A DNA stretch of 64,000 nt, taken from assembly GCA_045650025.1 (NCBI GenBank), contig JAZRQR010000003.1, positions 3,683 through 67,682 of the forward strand, written 5' to 3'. The translations under genes were made by a program, and so were the position numbers. This DNA is from SVQP01 sp045650025 (GTDB taxonomy: Bacteria; Bacillota; Clostridia; Oscillospirales; CAG-272). Position 1 is the first letter of the stretch. Each line of letters opens with the position of its first letter. The notes below the pieces were generated by a model. The model was given only the letters and a program-made list of their open reading frames with translations. It was not told where the DNA came from and made no database searches. Of this stretch, positions 49,037-58,039 are shown piece after piece.

Positions 49037-50133
49037 GGCGTTTCAAATAGTCCTACCAAGCCTTGCGCCGCAACGTCCGCGGTCCGCAAGGCTTCTTCTA
49101 TGGTGTTGCCGCAGCTTCCGATCTCCAGCGTCAGGGCAAATGGCAGCAGCTCCCCGTGCAGCGACTGCGACTTGCAGATCACGCTCGCACAGCTGCCGTC
49201 AAAGCGCGCGTTCATGCTGTCGTACAGATGCATGGCGAGTGCAAGATTTGTCTTGCTTGTCGCACCCGCGCCCATGCCGCAGATCACCTGCGCCTGCGCG
49301 ATCCTCTGCCCGTCCTTGACCGCCAGCGAGCGCACGATGTTGCCGTCCGCATCGGTGGTGGCGGCACGGTGCACGTCGATCACGCAGACCAGCCCCGGGT
49401 ACGCCAGGCGAAAGGCGGCAATGGCTTCGGCGGCGCGTGTGTACGCATCGCGGTTGGACTGCCCGTCAAACACGGTCTTGCAATGAAGGGTGCCGATGCC
49501 CGCCTCGTTAAGCGCCTTGGCAATGTGCGCACCCACGGCGACCACGCCGTCCGTTCCGTCCTCGCTGCGGGCAAATTCCTCGTCATCGGAGGCTAAGTAA
49601 GATGCGCCCTCGCGGTTGTACCCCTCCCCCGTGTGGGTGTGGATGATCAGCACGCTGATCTGTCCGCGCGGCGCAGGAATACGACAGGACGCCGCCATGA
49701 CCTCTTGCATATCAATCACCCCGTCGGTCTGGTTGACGGGGTTTTGTTGTACGCGAATATCCGCAGGCACAATGGGCACAGCCCCCTGCGGCACGGCAGA
49801 AAAATCGTATGCGTACGGATCGGGCGCCTCTTGCGCCTCGGTGTTGCTCTCGCTCTCCCCCTCGGTCTGCGTTTCGCTGCCCTCCTCCTCGCTCACGGGC
49901 GGCTGCGCAACGCCGCCGTTTTGCTCGCCTCCCTCCCCGGGCGCAGGGGCGTTCCCCCAAGGCGCAAGGCAGAGCGCCACCACAGCGACCAATGCCACAC
50001 TCACCAGCGCAACGATCAGCACGCCGCGCGGCAGCCGCCGCACGCGCCGATGCGCTACCGCACCCGCCTGCTCCCATGCGCGCAGCTCGCGCTTCAAGAA
50101 TTCGGTCATCCCATTCGTTTTATGCTCGTCCAT
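49033..50133 (-). CDS. spoIIP: Stage II sporulation protein P
   Basis: 366 residues. An N-terminal cytoplasmic part with a transmembrane helix near residues 35-57, then a Gly/Glu/Ser-rich linker, then the SpoIIP amidase/endopeptidase domain: VLIIHTHTGEGY (zinc-binding His) near residue 165 and CVIDVHRAA near residue 265, with ALTLEIGSCGNT near the end for the conserved Glu. It degrades septal peptidoglycan during engulfment together with SpoIID and SpoIIM. Start at 50133 follows GGGGAGG at ten bases. DNA here is clearly GC-richer than the flanks. Its stop is supplied by the right end of the structured element. gpr lies upstream in the same direction, the common clostridial gpr-spoIIP pair. 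Confidence 0.93.
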   Translation of the reverse strand: MDEHKTNGMTEFLKRELRAWEQAGAVAHRRVRRLPRGVLIVALVSVALVAVVALCLAPWGNAPAPGEGGEQNGGVAQPPVSEEEGSETQTEGESESNTEAQEAPDPYAYDFSAVPQGAVPIVPADIRVQQNPVNQTDGVIDMQEVMAASCRIPAPRGQISVLIIHTHTGEGYNREGASYLASDDEEFARSEDGTDGVVAVGAHIAKALNEAGIGTLHCKTVFDGQSNRDAYTRAAEAIAAFRLAYPGLVCVIDVHRAATTDADGNIVRSLAVKDGQRIAQAQVICGMGAGATSKTNLALAMHLYDSMNARFDGSCASVICKSQSLHGELLPFALTLEIGSCGNTIEEALRTADVAAQGLVGLFETP

Positions 50134-50194
50134 TTTCTCTTGACCTCCCCGTGTGTCGTTGCTGCATTGTATGCGCGCCACGGCAAGGATATGC

Positions 50195-51019
50195 TCACAT
50201 CTCGCCAAGTCCGAAGCATGCGCCAATGGCATCTGCCAGCAGCGCCCCGGCACGCAGCACGGTACGGTCAATATCCACGGGCGCGACCAGATAGCGCTCC
50301 ATGGCGCCTAGATGCCGCTCCAGCTCCGTACCCACCCCACAGATCCCCGCGCGCGAGAGCGTATCGCAAAGCAGCGTGCCGCAATCCAGCGCGGTGGGCA
50401 CGCCCAGCGAGATGACCGGACAGCCAACGCCGCGCGCGTCAATGGCACGGCGGCGGTTTCCCACGCCCGCCCCCGGGCACAAGCCGTGATCCGAGATCTG
50501 CACCAGCGTCCCCACGTGATCCGCCCTGCCGGTTGCCAGCGCGTCCACCGCCACCACCAGCTCAGCTCTCACCTCGCGCACCACGCCGCGCACAAGCTCA
50601 GCCGCCTCCACGCCCGTATCACCCAGCACACCCGGCGCGACTGCACAAAGCGCACCCTTCCCAAAGCGCGCAAACGCAGCGCCGTCCAGCAGCTGCACGT
50701 GTCGCGTCACCTCAAGCGCACGCGCCGTGCAGGGCCCTAAGCTGTCGGGCGTGATGCGCGGATTGCCCAGGCACGCCACAAGCACGCAGCGCGGCTGCCG
50801 CACAAGCCTTGCCGCCACGCCGGCAAGCAGCTCTGCCACGGCACGCGCGGGTGACTGCTGCCCATCGTCCGGCGCAAAATGCACGGTGGCGTATTCCACG
50901 CTTTTGCCATGGTGGCGCTCGGTAATTTCACTTACGCGACAGCCGTGCAGACGGGATTCACGGCGGTGCACGCCGCCTCCTCTTTCGCAGGCAAGATCGG
51001 TTCGGATGCTGTGGTCCAT
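50195..51019 (-). CDS. gpr: Germination protease GPR
   Basis: 274 residues, shorter than the usual 320-370. RTDLACE at residues 6-12 is the typical propeptide region of the zymogen. Catalytic-domain landmarks: LVACLGNPRITPDSLGP near residue 80, VVAVDALATG near residue 155 and VQISDHGLCPGAGVGNRR near residue 172, matching the family's QISDTGIxPGSGVGN. It degrades small acid-soluble proteins during germination. The shortening seems to come from missing loop and C-terminal segments rather than a frameshift. Start at 51019 follows GGAGGAG. Strongly GC-rich, as is spoIIP downstream, 61 bases away. Confidence 0.92.
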   Translation of the reverse strand: MDHSIRTDLACERGGGVHRRESRLHGCRVSEITERHHGKSVEYATVHFAPDDGQQSPARAVAELLAGVAARLVRQPRCVLVACLGNPRITPDSLGPCTARALEVTRHVQLLDGAAFARFGKGALCAVAPGVLGDTGVEAAELVRGVVREVRAELVVAVDALATGRADHVGTLVQISDHGLCPGAGVGNRRRAIDARGVGCPVISLGVPTALDCGTLLCDTLSRAGICGVGTELERHLGAMERYLVAPVDIDRTVLRAGALLADAIGACFGLGEM

Positions 51020-51069
51020 GCTCTCCTCCAAAAAAATTATAAATTATATATTAATTTTTGGTTTTTCTC

Positions 51070-51098
51070 TTGCTTTTTTTCAAGAAATCAGTTATACT
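51070..51098 (+). promoter_or_regulatory. Promoter of the oligopeptide-binding protein gene
   Basis: TTGCTT (51070-51075) and TATACT (51093-51098), spacer 17 bases, giving a leader of about 195 bases. Confidence 0.72.
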
Positions 51099-51104
51099 AT
51101 ATGT

Positions 51105-51299
51105 AAATATGCGAGTATTGGGACTTGCCTATCGGTATGCGCGCGAGGGTTCTGTGCATTGTGTACAGGATCGCCCGCCGAATTTTGTGCGGTTGCACGA
51201 ATTTTCTTTGGCGCATCGGTTTGCAAAATCTCAGCACACTCAAGCGGTTGCCTCCGGGCAGCCGTGATCTTTCAAATCCACGAGGAGGAACTCTCAATC
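51105..51299 (+). promoter_or_regulatory. Structured 5' leader, unidentified
   Basis: About 195 untranslated bases precede the binding-protein gene. It contains GTGCGGTTGCAC (4-bp stem hairpin flanked by two GAATTTT repeats) and CGGTTGCC/GGCAGCCG (8-bp stem, one G-T pair) ending 27 bases before the ribosome binding site. I do not recognise a known riboswitch class. It could be a leader RNA or just a long untranslated region. Confidence 0.45.
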
Positions 51300-53528
51300 A
51301 TGACAAAGCGCATCCTTGCATCCGCTCTCTGCCTGGTCATGCTCGTTGGCTCTCTGGCTTGCCTGAGTGCTTGCGGCGACAACAAGGACAAGAAGACCGA
51401 AGACAAAGGCCAGTACCTGACCATGTACCTTTCCGATCAGGTATACGACCTCGACCCTGCCAACGCATTCTATAACGACGGCACCACCACCATTGTAAAC
51501 CTGCTTTTTGAGACCTTGTTCAAGCTCAATGATAACGGCAAGGTAAAGAAGTCTCTGGTGCAGAAGTACGTCATCAAAGAAGACGCGGCAGCCAACGAAT
51601 ACAAAATGGATATCTACCTCAACGAGACCTGCTGGTCCGACGGTACTTATATTTCCGCAAACGACGTTGTTTATGCATGGAAGCGCGTACTGGACGTAGA
51701 AAGCTCCTACGATGCAGCTGCTCTGCTGTACGATATCAAGAACGCCCGCTCCGTTAAGGAAGGCGATATGTCCATCGACGACCTTTGCATTTATGCAGAG
51801 GGTGAGCGTATGGTTTCCGTTGAATTTGAAGGTCCTATCAATTACGACCAGTTCATTCTCAACCTGACCAGCGTGGCACTCGCTCCCCTGCGTGAGGACA
51901 TCACCGCTAAGCCCGACTGGGCAAAGAAGCCTGCAACCATCGTGTGCAGCGGTCCCTTCAAGCTGGGTAGAATCGAGTTCGTTGAGAACAGCACCAAGTA
52001 CTTTGATGCAAACTACGAGTACACCGAAACCGGCAAGGAAGAGGTAACGGTTGGTAAGGACTTCAAGGAAAGCCTGGTTAAATTCCTGGTTCTTGAGCGC
52101 AACTCCTACTACTACCGCGACGTTGAGAAGGAAGAAAAGCTCGACAAGTTTGTAACCCCCTATAGAATTATTGTAGATTTCTCCATGACCGACGACCAGG
52201 TCGCTCAGGCTTACGAGTCCGGCGCACTGCTGTACGTGGACAACATTCCCTACTCCTGGAGAGTAGACGAGGCTTACGCAAGCCTGCTTAAGGACGTTGA
52301 CACCGTTGACGCAATGTCCAACCATACTTACTACTTCAACCAGAATGCTCTGATCGATAACGGCGGCGACGGCGAATACCTGTTTGCCAACAAGACCGTT
52401 CGTCAGGTGCTCTCCAAGGCAATTGACCGTCAGGCAATCGCTGACGCGATCCTTTATGCCGAGGCGGCTACCGGTATCGTTCCCAACGGCGTTTTCAACA
52501 CCAACGCTGCAAAGGATACCTTCCGTGAGGCTGCTACCTCCTCTTACGAGACGCTGACCACCGTAGATGTTGATACCCTGAAGTCTGAGCTTTCCGCTGC
52601 AGGCATCAAGGCAAACAAGTACTCCTTCTCCATCACCGTTGCTGCTTACGACGAAGTTCACGTTGCAATCGCAGAGATGGTTGCGGAGCAGTGGAGCGCA
52701 CTTGGCTTTGACGTTGAGGTCAACATGAGAGGCTCCATTACCAACAACGACTACTACAAGTGGACCGAATCCGTTCCTACCGATATCTGTGACGACCTCT
52801 ACTCCGAGGATCTGCGTGCAGGTGACTTCGAGGTCATCGCTCTTGACCTGGGTGCTGTTACCGTTGACGCTTACGCAACGCTGGCTCCCTTCGCAAAGGC
52901 GTTCTCCGGTCAGGGTATGGACATGTCCAACACCGAGAACTACCAGCTCACCGCACACATCACCGGCTTTGATAACGAGGAATACAACAACCTCATGGAG
53001 GCAGTTTACTTCCTGCAGTACTACGGTGACTTCTACAAGTTCTTCTACAACACCGCATACGGCACCGACTACTTCGAGTCCAAGGAAGCAGCTGACGCTG
53101 TATACAACACCATCACCGAGATCTACAACGCATACGGCATTACTCCTTCCGCAAAGACCTTCCTTGAGGACCGCGCAACCCTGTTGCACGCAGCTGAGGA
53201 CATTCTGATGGAAGAGGTTCCCGTAACTCCCATCGTTGCAAATCAGCACGCTTCCCTGACCGCAAACAACATCAACAAGGTTAAGGAAACCTACACCAAC
53301 CCCATCGTCTTCACCAAGGCTACCGTTTCTGGTTACAACTCCTTCTTGGATAAGGTTGAGAGCTTCCTGGAAGCAAACTTCCAGTCTTACTGTGAAGATA
53401 AGCAGTCCTACATTTACAACAAGTTCAAGGGTAACGATAAGGTTTACAGCGCCGGCGAATTCTCCTACGAAGGATTCAAGGGTGAATCTTCTCACTACAG
53501 CTTCTTGTTTGAAAAGGAAGGCAAATAA
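51300..53528 (+). CDS. Oligopeptide ABC importer substrate-binding lipoprotein
   Basis: 742 residues, longer than the usual 530-560 of OppA. Lipoprotein signal with lipobox LSAC (Cys near residue 24). The family-5 binding-protein fold is shown by SDQVYDLDPANAFYNDGTT at the start, WSDGTYISANDVVYAWKRVLD near residue 115 and VRQVLSKAIDRQAIADAIL near residue 378. It captures peptides outside the membrane. No permease or ATPase genes follow; a terminator comes at once, so it is an orphan receptor that must use a transporter encoded elsewhere. Codon use is highly biased toward common codons, so it is probably abundant. Start at 51300 follows GAGGAGG. Confidence 0.92.
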   Translation: MTKRILASALCLVMLVGSLACLSACGDNKDKKTEDKGQYLTMYLSDQVYDLDPANAFYNDGTTTIVNLLFETLFKLNDNGKVKKSLVQKYVIKEDAAANEYKMDIYLNETCWSDGTYISANDVVYAWKRVLDVESSYDAAALLYDIKNARSVKEGDMSIDDLCIYAEGERMVSVEFEGPINYDQFILNLTSVALAPLREDITAKPDWAKKPATIVCSGPFKLGRIEFVENSTKYFDANYEYTETGKEEVTVGKDFKESLVKFLVLERNSYYYRDVEKEEKLDKFVTPYRIIVDFSMTDDQVAQAYESGALLYVDNIPYSWRVDEAYASLLKDVDTVDAMSNHTYYFNQNALIDNGGDGEYLFANKTVRQVLSKAIDRQAIADAILYAEAATGIVPNGVFNTNAAKDTFREAATSSYETLTTVDVDTLKSELSAAGIKANKYSFSITVAAYDEVHVAIAEMVAEQWSALGFDVEVNMRGSITNNDYYKWTESVPTDICDDLYSEDLRAGDFEVIALDLGAVTVDAYATLAPFAKAFSGQGMDMSNTENYQLTAHITGFDNEEYNNLMEAVYFLQYYGDFYKFFYNTAYGTDYFESKEAADAVYNTITEIYNAYGITPSAKTFLEDRATLLHAAEDILMEEVPVTPIVANQHASLTANNINKVKETYTNPIVFTKATVSGYNSFLDKVESFLEANFQSYCEDKQSYIYNKFKGNDKVYSAGEFSYEGFKGESSHYSFLFEKEGK

Positions 53529-53544
53529 TAATTGTTAAAAAATC

Positions 53545-53577
53545 AGCCCTGCGATGCAAATCGCAGGGCTTTTTTTC
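53545..53577 (+). terminator. Terminator of the peptide-binding protein gene
   Basis: AGCCCTGCGAT, loop GCAA, ATCGCAGGGCT, then seven T: a textbook Rho-independent terminator. Confidence 0.93.
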
Positions 53578-53588
53578 ATGCTAAGGTG

Positions 53589-53617
53589 TAGACAAAGCAG
53601 AAATAATGTGATATAAT
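53589..53617 (+). promoter_or_regulatory. Promoter of the MBL-gltX-glnS unit
   Basis: TAGACA (53589-53594) and TATAAT (53612-53617), spacer 17 bases. Confidence 0.75.
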
Positions 53618-53648
53618 AATATGAATATTTATGTAACGCGGAGGAAAT

Positions 53649-54266
53649 ATGCAGATTATCAATCTCTTCCCCGGCTCGTACAACTCCAACTGCTACATTC
53701 TGGTGCATCAGGGCGAGGCATTGGTCATTGACCCCAGCGCTTCTGCCAAGTCCATTTTAGCACGCGTGGAGCAAGAGGGCGCCACCTTGAAGGGTATCCT
53801 TCTGACGCACGGACACTTTGACCACATCGTATCCATCGATACGCTGCGCCGCGCTTGTCCCGTTCCACTCATGATCCACGAACAGGATGCAGAGATGCTG
53901 GAGGACGGCATCAAAAACGCCTTTTCCCTGTTCTTTGGTCAGGACATTTCCTATGCCCCTGCCGAAAGACTTTTGGCACATGGCGACAAGATCAACCTTG
54001 GCGGCATGGACATTGAGGTCGTGCACCTGCCCGGTCACTCCAAGGGCTCGGTTTGCTATTACATTCCCGGTGAGCGCACCATGTTCACGGGAGATTTGCT
54101 GTTTGCCGAGGGCTACGGCAGAGCCGACCTGCACGGCGGTAACGCCTTCCAGCTGCGCACCTCGCTTTGCGCGCTGCGACAGTACCCCAAGAACATTACC
54201 ATCTACCCCGGACACGGCGACAGCTGCCCCTTGGGTCGCGCGCTTGACGTGGCATTCTATCTGTAA
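53649..54266 (+). CDS. Metallo-beta-lactamase-fold hydrolase, glyoxalase II-like
   Basis: 205 residues, cytoplasmic. The metal-binding motif is THGHFDH near residue 54, a second His lies in HLPGHSKGS near residue 130, and GDLLFAEGYGRADLHGG and YPGHGDS supply the remaining ligands. Homologues in Clostridia are annotated as hydroxyacylglutathione hydrolase-like but rarely have glutathione available, so the real thioester or other substrate is unknown. It precedes gltX by 31 bases and shares its promoter. Confidence 0.88.
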   Translation: MQIINLFPGSYNSNCYILVHQGEALVIDPSASAKSILARVEQEGATLKGILLTHGHFDHIVSIDTLRRACPVPLMIHEQDAEMLEDGIKNAFSLFFGQDISYAPAERLLAHGDKINLGGMDIEVVHLPGHSKGSVCYYIPGERTMFTGDLLFAEGYGRADLHGGNAFQLRTSLCALRQYPKNITIYPGHGDSCPLGRALDVAFYL

Positions 54267-54297
54267 AATCTATTTATAATATATTGAGGAAACAAAT

Positions 54298-55983
54298 ATG
54301 GATTATCAGCTTTTAGCCGATCTGCTCTTCCCGCAGATCACCAAAACTCCCGCCGATATGGAGGCGGCATATCCCGCAAGACCGCTGCCCGAGGGCGCTA
54401 AGGTCACCCGTTTTGCACCCAGCCCTACAGGCTTTGTACATTTCGGCGGTCTGTTCCCCACCACCGTGGGCGAGCGTCTGGCACACCAGAGCGGCGGCGT
54501 ATTTTTCCTGCGTATTGAAGACACCGACGCAAAGCGCGAGGTTCCCGGTGCAGCCGAGGGTCTGATCAAGACGCTGGCACACTACGGCATCCACTTTGAC
54601 GAGGGCGCGATCTTGGACGAGACCGGCAAGGTCAGCGACCAAGGCGCATACGGCCCTTACAAGCAGAGCGCACGTGCCGAGATCTACCAGACCTACGCAA
54701 AGGATCTGGTCAGCCGTGGTCTGGCTTACCCCTGCTTCACCACCGAGGAGGAGCTGGAGGCGCTGCAGGCAGTCAATAAAAAGGAAGAAATCAAGAACAC
54801 CGACTGGCAGGCGCAGGCAGAAGAGCGCCGCGCAGAAATGCTCCGCGCCCGTGCCATTACCATGGACGAGGTCAAGGCAAATCTTGAGGCGGGCAATCCC
54901 TTCGTGCTGCGTATTCTGGCTGACGGTGACCCCAACAAGAAGACCCCCTTTACCGATCTGGTAAGAGGCAAGCTGGACATTCCCGAGAACGACGAGGATT
55001 TCGTGCTGCTCAAGTCCGACGGTATTCCCACCTACCACTTTGCACACGCAGTGGATGACCACCTGATGGGCACCACGCACGTCATTCGCGGTGAGGAATG
55101 GCTGCCCAGCCTGGCAAAGCACATTCAGCTGTTCAGATACCTGGGCTTCAAGCTGCCCAAGTACATGCACATCTCGCAGATCATGCGTCTGGATGAGTAC
55201 GGCAACAAGAAGATGCTTTCCAAGCGCGACATGGGCGCAAACATGGACGACTACGCCGCAATGGGCTATGCTCCCGAATGCGTTTGCGAGTACGTTATGA
55301 CGCTGCTCAACTCCAACTACGAGGAATGGCACGCACAGAACCCCGAAAAGCCCTACACCGAGTTCCCCTTCAACATCAAGAAGATGAGTTCCTCGGGCTG
55401 CCTGTTCGACTTTAATAAGCTTAACGACGTTTCCAAGAACGTCATCTCGCGCATGAGTGCACAGCAGGTAACCGAGTCCGTTACCGAATGGGCACAGACC
55501 TACGATTCCGAATTCGGCGCGCTGCTTGCCCGCGATCAAGCTTACGCTGCAAGCATTTTCGCTATCGGCCGCGGCGGCAAGAAGCCGCGTAAGGACCTGG
55601 CTGTCTGGAAGGACGCACGCCCCTATATGGGCTTCTTCTACGACGAGCTGTTTGCTCTGACCGAGCAGTACCCCGAGCAGTTTGACAAGGCGGACATCAA
55701 GGCTGTGCTGGAAGGCTTTATCAAGGTCTTTGACATTGCAGACGATATGAACACCTGGTTTGAAAAGATCAAGGAGATCGGTGCAGGTCTTGGCTACACC
55801 GCCGACATGAAGGCATACAAGGCAGATCCTGCTGCATTCCGCGGCAGCGTAGCAGACGTTTCCATGTTCCTGCGCCTTGCCGTGACCGGTAAGACCAACG
55901 CGCCCGACCTTTGGACGGTTATGCAGATCCTTGGCTATGAGCGCACCGTAGCAAGACTGAACGCAATGCTTGCAACCCTTTAA
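54298..55983 (+). CDS. gltX: Glutamyl-tRNA synthetase, divergent clostridial form
   Basis: 561 residues, longer than the usual 470-500. Class I signature region reads FAPSPTGFVHFGG near residue 40 (HFGG instead of the usual HIGG), FFLRIEDTD follows, and the KMSKS loop is KKMLSKRDMGA near residue 305. The C-terminal anticodon-binding part is all-helical. It charges tRNA-Glu. As glnS lies right after it, this enzyme is likely the discriminating type that leaves tRNA-Gln alone; that is inference. Ribosome binding site TGAGGAAA. Part of MBL-gltX-glnS-DUF1294 unit. Confidence 0.92.
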   Translation: MDYQLLADLLFPQITKTPADMEAAYPARPLPEGAKVTRFAPSPTGFVHFGGLFPTTVGERLAHQSGGVFFLRIEDTDAKREVPGAAEGLIKTLAHYGIHFDEGAILDETGKVSDQGAYGPYKQSARAEIYQTYAKDLVSRGLAYPCFTTEEELEALQAVNKKEEIKNTDWQAQAEERRAEMLRARAITMDEVKANLEAGNPFVLRILADGDPNKKTPFTDLVRGKLDIPENDEDFVLLKSDGIPTYHFAHAVDDHLMGTTHVIRGEEWLPSLAKHIQLFRYLGFKLPKYMHISQIMRLDEYGNKKMLSKRDMGANMDDYAAMGYAPECVCEYVMTLLNSNYEEWHAQNPEKPYTEFPFNIKKMSSSGCLFDFNKLNDVSKNVISRMSAQQVTESVTEWAQTYDSEFGALLARDQAYAASIFAIGRGGKKPRKDLAVWKDARPYMGFFYDELFALTEQYPEQFDKADIKAVLEGFIKVFDIADDMNTWFEKIKEIGAGLGYTADMKAYKADPAAFRGSVADVSMFLRLAVTGKTNAPDLWTVMQILGYERTVARLNAMLATL

Positions 55984-56008
55984 TTTCATCATAATAGAGG
56001 ATAAAATC

Positions 56009-57661
56009 ATGGCAGAAACCAACAACAATTTTATTTTTGAGATCATTAACGAGGATCTTGGCGTACAGCCGGACAAGAAGATCCACACTCGCTTCCCGCC
56101 CGAGCCCAACGGTTACTTGCACATCGGCTCGGTCAAGGCAATCTGCATCAACACCGACGTTGCAAACAAGTATAACGGTCTGTTCAATCTCCGCTACGAC
56201 GACACCAACCCCGCCAAGGAGTCCGACGAGTTCGTGCGCTCCATCCGCGAGGACCTGGAGTGGCTGGGCGCTACCCCTACGGGCGGCGTATTCTACGGCT
56301 CGGATTACTTTGGCAAGTGCTATGAATTCGCCGTACAGCTGATCAAGCAGGGCGACGCATACGTTTGCGACCTTTCCAAGGACGACCTGGCTGACTACAA
56401 GGGCACCGACCGCTCTGTCGCATCCAAGGAATCCCCCTACCGCAACCGTTCCGTAGAGGAAAACCTCGACCTGTTCGAGAGAATGAAGAATGGCGAGTTC
56501 CAGGACGGCGCACGCACCTTGCGCGCAAAGATCGACCCCTCCAGCGACAACCCCTACCTGCGTGACCCCGTTATTTACCGTATCAAGCACATTCACCATC
56601 ACCGTCAGGGTGACGAGTGGTGCGTATATCCCATGTACGACTTCGCGCATCCCATCCAGGACGCGCTGGAGGGCATCACCTATTCTCTGTGCTCCAGCGA
56701 GTTCAGAAACCACCGTCCGCTGTACGACTGGGTGATTGAAAAGATCGGCTTTGAACAGCCCCCTCATCAGTGGGAGTTCGGTCGCATGAACATCACCTGC
56801 ACGGTTATGTCCAAGCGTTATCTGCGTCAGCTGGTTGAGGAAGGTCACGTAGACGGCTGGGATGACCCCCGTCTGCCCACCCTTTGCGGTCTGCGCCGCC
56901 GCGGCTACACCCCCGAGGCTCTCTTCACCTTCGTAAGAGAAGCAGGCGTTACCAACACCGACCACACCGTAGACGTACGCCAGCTGGAGGCTTGCGTACG
57001 CGATGATCTCAACGAAAACGCGCTGCGCCGCGTTGCCATCGTCAACCCCATCAAGGTCATCATCGACAACTATCCCGAGGATAAGGAAGAGATGATCAGC
57101 CTGCCCAACCATCCTCAGAAGGAGGAGCTTGGCAAGCGCGAGGTTCCCATGACCCGTGAGATCTATATCGACGCCGATGACTTCGCAGAGGTTCCGCCTC
57201 CCAAGTTCTTCCGTCTCAAGCCCGACAGCGAGGTGCGTCTGATGGGCGGCTATATCATCCGCTGCGGCGAGATCATCAAGAACGAGGATGGCAGCATCAA
57301 GGAAATTCATGCAACCGCAGACCTGGAAACCGGCAACGGCATGCCCGCTGACGGCAGAAAGATCAAGGGCACCATTCATTGGCTGTCTGCAAAGTACGCA
57401 AAGCCTGCCACCATCATGCTCTACGATCGCCTGTTCAACATTGAGAACACCGCAGACGTTCCCGAGGGCAAGACTTACCTGGACTTCCTCAACCCCGAGT
57501 CGCTGACCAAGGTAGAGGGCGCTATGGTAGAGCCCTGCTTAGCAGATGCAGCACCCGGCGAAAAGTTCCAGTTTGTCCGCGTTGGTTACTTCTGCAAGGA
57601 CTCCAAGAACGCAGACACCTTCAACCGCGTTGTAGGCCTGCGTGACGGCTTCAAGGGCTAA
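56009..57661 (+). CDS. glnS: Glutaminyl-tRNA synthetase
   Basis: 550 residues, full length. Class I motifs: FPPEPNGYLHIGSVKAI near residue 35, YDDTNPAKE, and VMSKRYLRQLVEEGHVDGWD near residue 268 (the MSKR loop). The C-terminal beta-barrels that read the Gln anticodon are present. GlnRS entered some Clostridia lineages by transfer and lets them bypass the GatCAB amidotransferase route. Start at 56009 follows TAGAGGAT; earlier in-frame codons overlap gltX. It follows gltX by 25 bases. Confidence 0.96.
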   Translation: MAETNNNFIFEIINEDLGVQPDKKIHTRFPPEPNGYLHIGSVKAICINTDVANKYNGLFNLRYDDTNPAKESDEFVRSIREDLEWLGATPTGGVFYGSDYFGKCYEFAVQLIKQGDAYVCDLSKDDLADYKGTDRSVASKESPYRNRSVEENLDLFERMKNGEFQDGARTLRAKIDPSSDNPYLRDPVIYRIKHIHHHRQGDEWCVYPMYDFAHPIQDALEGITYSLCSSEFRNHRPLYDWVIEKIGFEQPPHQWEFGRMNITCTVMSKRYLRQLVEEGHVDGWDDPRLPTLCGLRRRGYTPEALFTFVREAGVTNTDHTVDVRQLEACVRDDLNENALRRVAIVNPIKVIIDNYPEDKEEMISLPNHPQKEELGKREVPMTREIYIDADDFAEVPPPKFFRLKPDSEVRLMGGYIIRCGEIIKNEDGSIKEIHATADLETGNGMPADGRKIKGTIHWLSAKYAKPATIMLYDRLFNIENTADVPEGKTYLDFLNPESLTKVEGAMVEPCLADAAPGEKFQFVRVGYFCKDSKNADTFNRVVGLRDGFKG

Positions 57662-57670
57662 GAGGACGCC

Positions 57671-58006
57671 ATGGACTTTGCTCAAATGCTGCAAAATCTG
57701 ACGCCTTGGGCAATTCCCTATGCCATTGTGGGCGGATACCTGGTCGTCATTTCGCTGATCTCCATGATCGTATGCATTTACGACAAGGGCATTTCCAAGA
57801 AAAACAAGGTGCAGCTGCGCGTTCCCGAAAGACGATTGTTTTTCACACTTCCCTTGCTTGGCGGCGCATTTGCCATGTTTGGCACGATGACGCTGATCCG
57901 TCACAAGACGCAGCACTGGCAGAGATGGGTCACCTTGCTGATCGCCATTCTCCAAATCGCCGCACTGATCGGCATTACCGCCGTCATCGCGCTGGGGATC
58001 ATTTAA
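57671..58006 (+). CDS. DUF1294 membrane protein
   Basis: 111 residues with three to four hydrophobic segments. The family signature is clear: YDKGISKKNKVQLRVPERRL then LPLLGGAFAMFGTMTLIRHKTQH (cited in part: GGAFAMFGTMTLIRHKTQH). DUF1294 proteins are small integral membrane proteins of unknown function, often near translation or cold-shock genes. It starts nine bases after the glnS stop and is the last gene before a strong terminator. Confidence 0.88.
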   Translation: MDFAQMLQNLTPWAIPYAIVGGYLVVISLISMIVCIYDKGISKKNKVQLRVPERRLFFTLPLLGGAFAMFGTMTLIRHKTQHWQRWVTLLIAILQIAALIGITAVIALGII

Positions 58007-58011
58007 TATCA

Positions 58012-58039
58012 AAAGGCAGAGCCAAGCGGCTCTGCCTTT
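58012..58039. terminator. Bidirectional terminator between DUF1294 and BamE-like genes
   Basis: A 12-bp perfect stem AAAGGCAGAGCC with loop AAGC; A-rich before and TTATTTTCC after. Its end overlaps the stop codon of the minus-strand gene. Confidence 0.85.

Noticed and set aside
49616..50415. Plus-strand frames of 160-260 codons across spoIIP and gpr
   Set aside because: Artefacts of high GC; the minus strand has clear SpoIIP and GPR motifs.
51294..53495. 733-codon frame antisense to the peptide-binding protein
   Set aside because: Codon-bias shadow of a well-recognised gene.
54313..56109. 598-codon frame antisense to gltX
   Set aside because: Codon-bias shadow; gltX motifs are on the plus strand.
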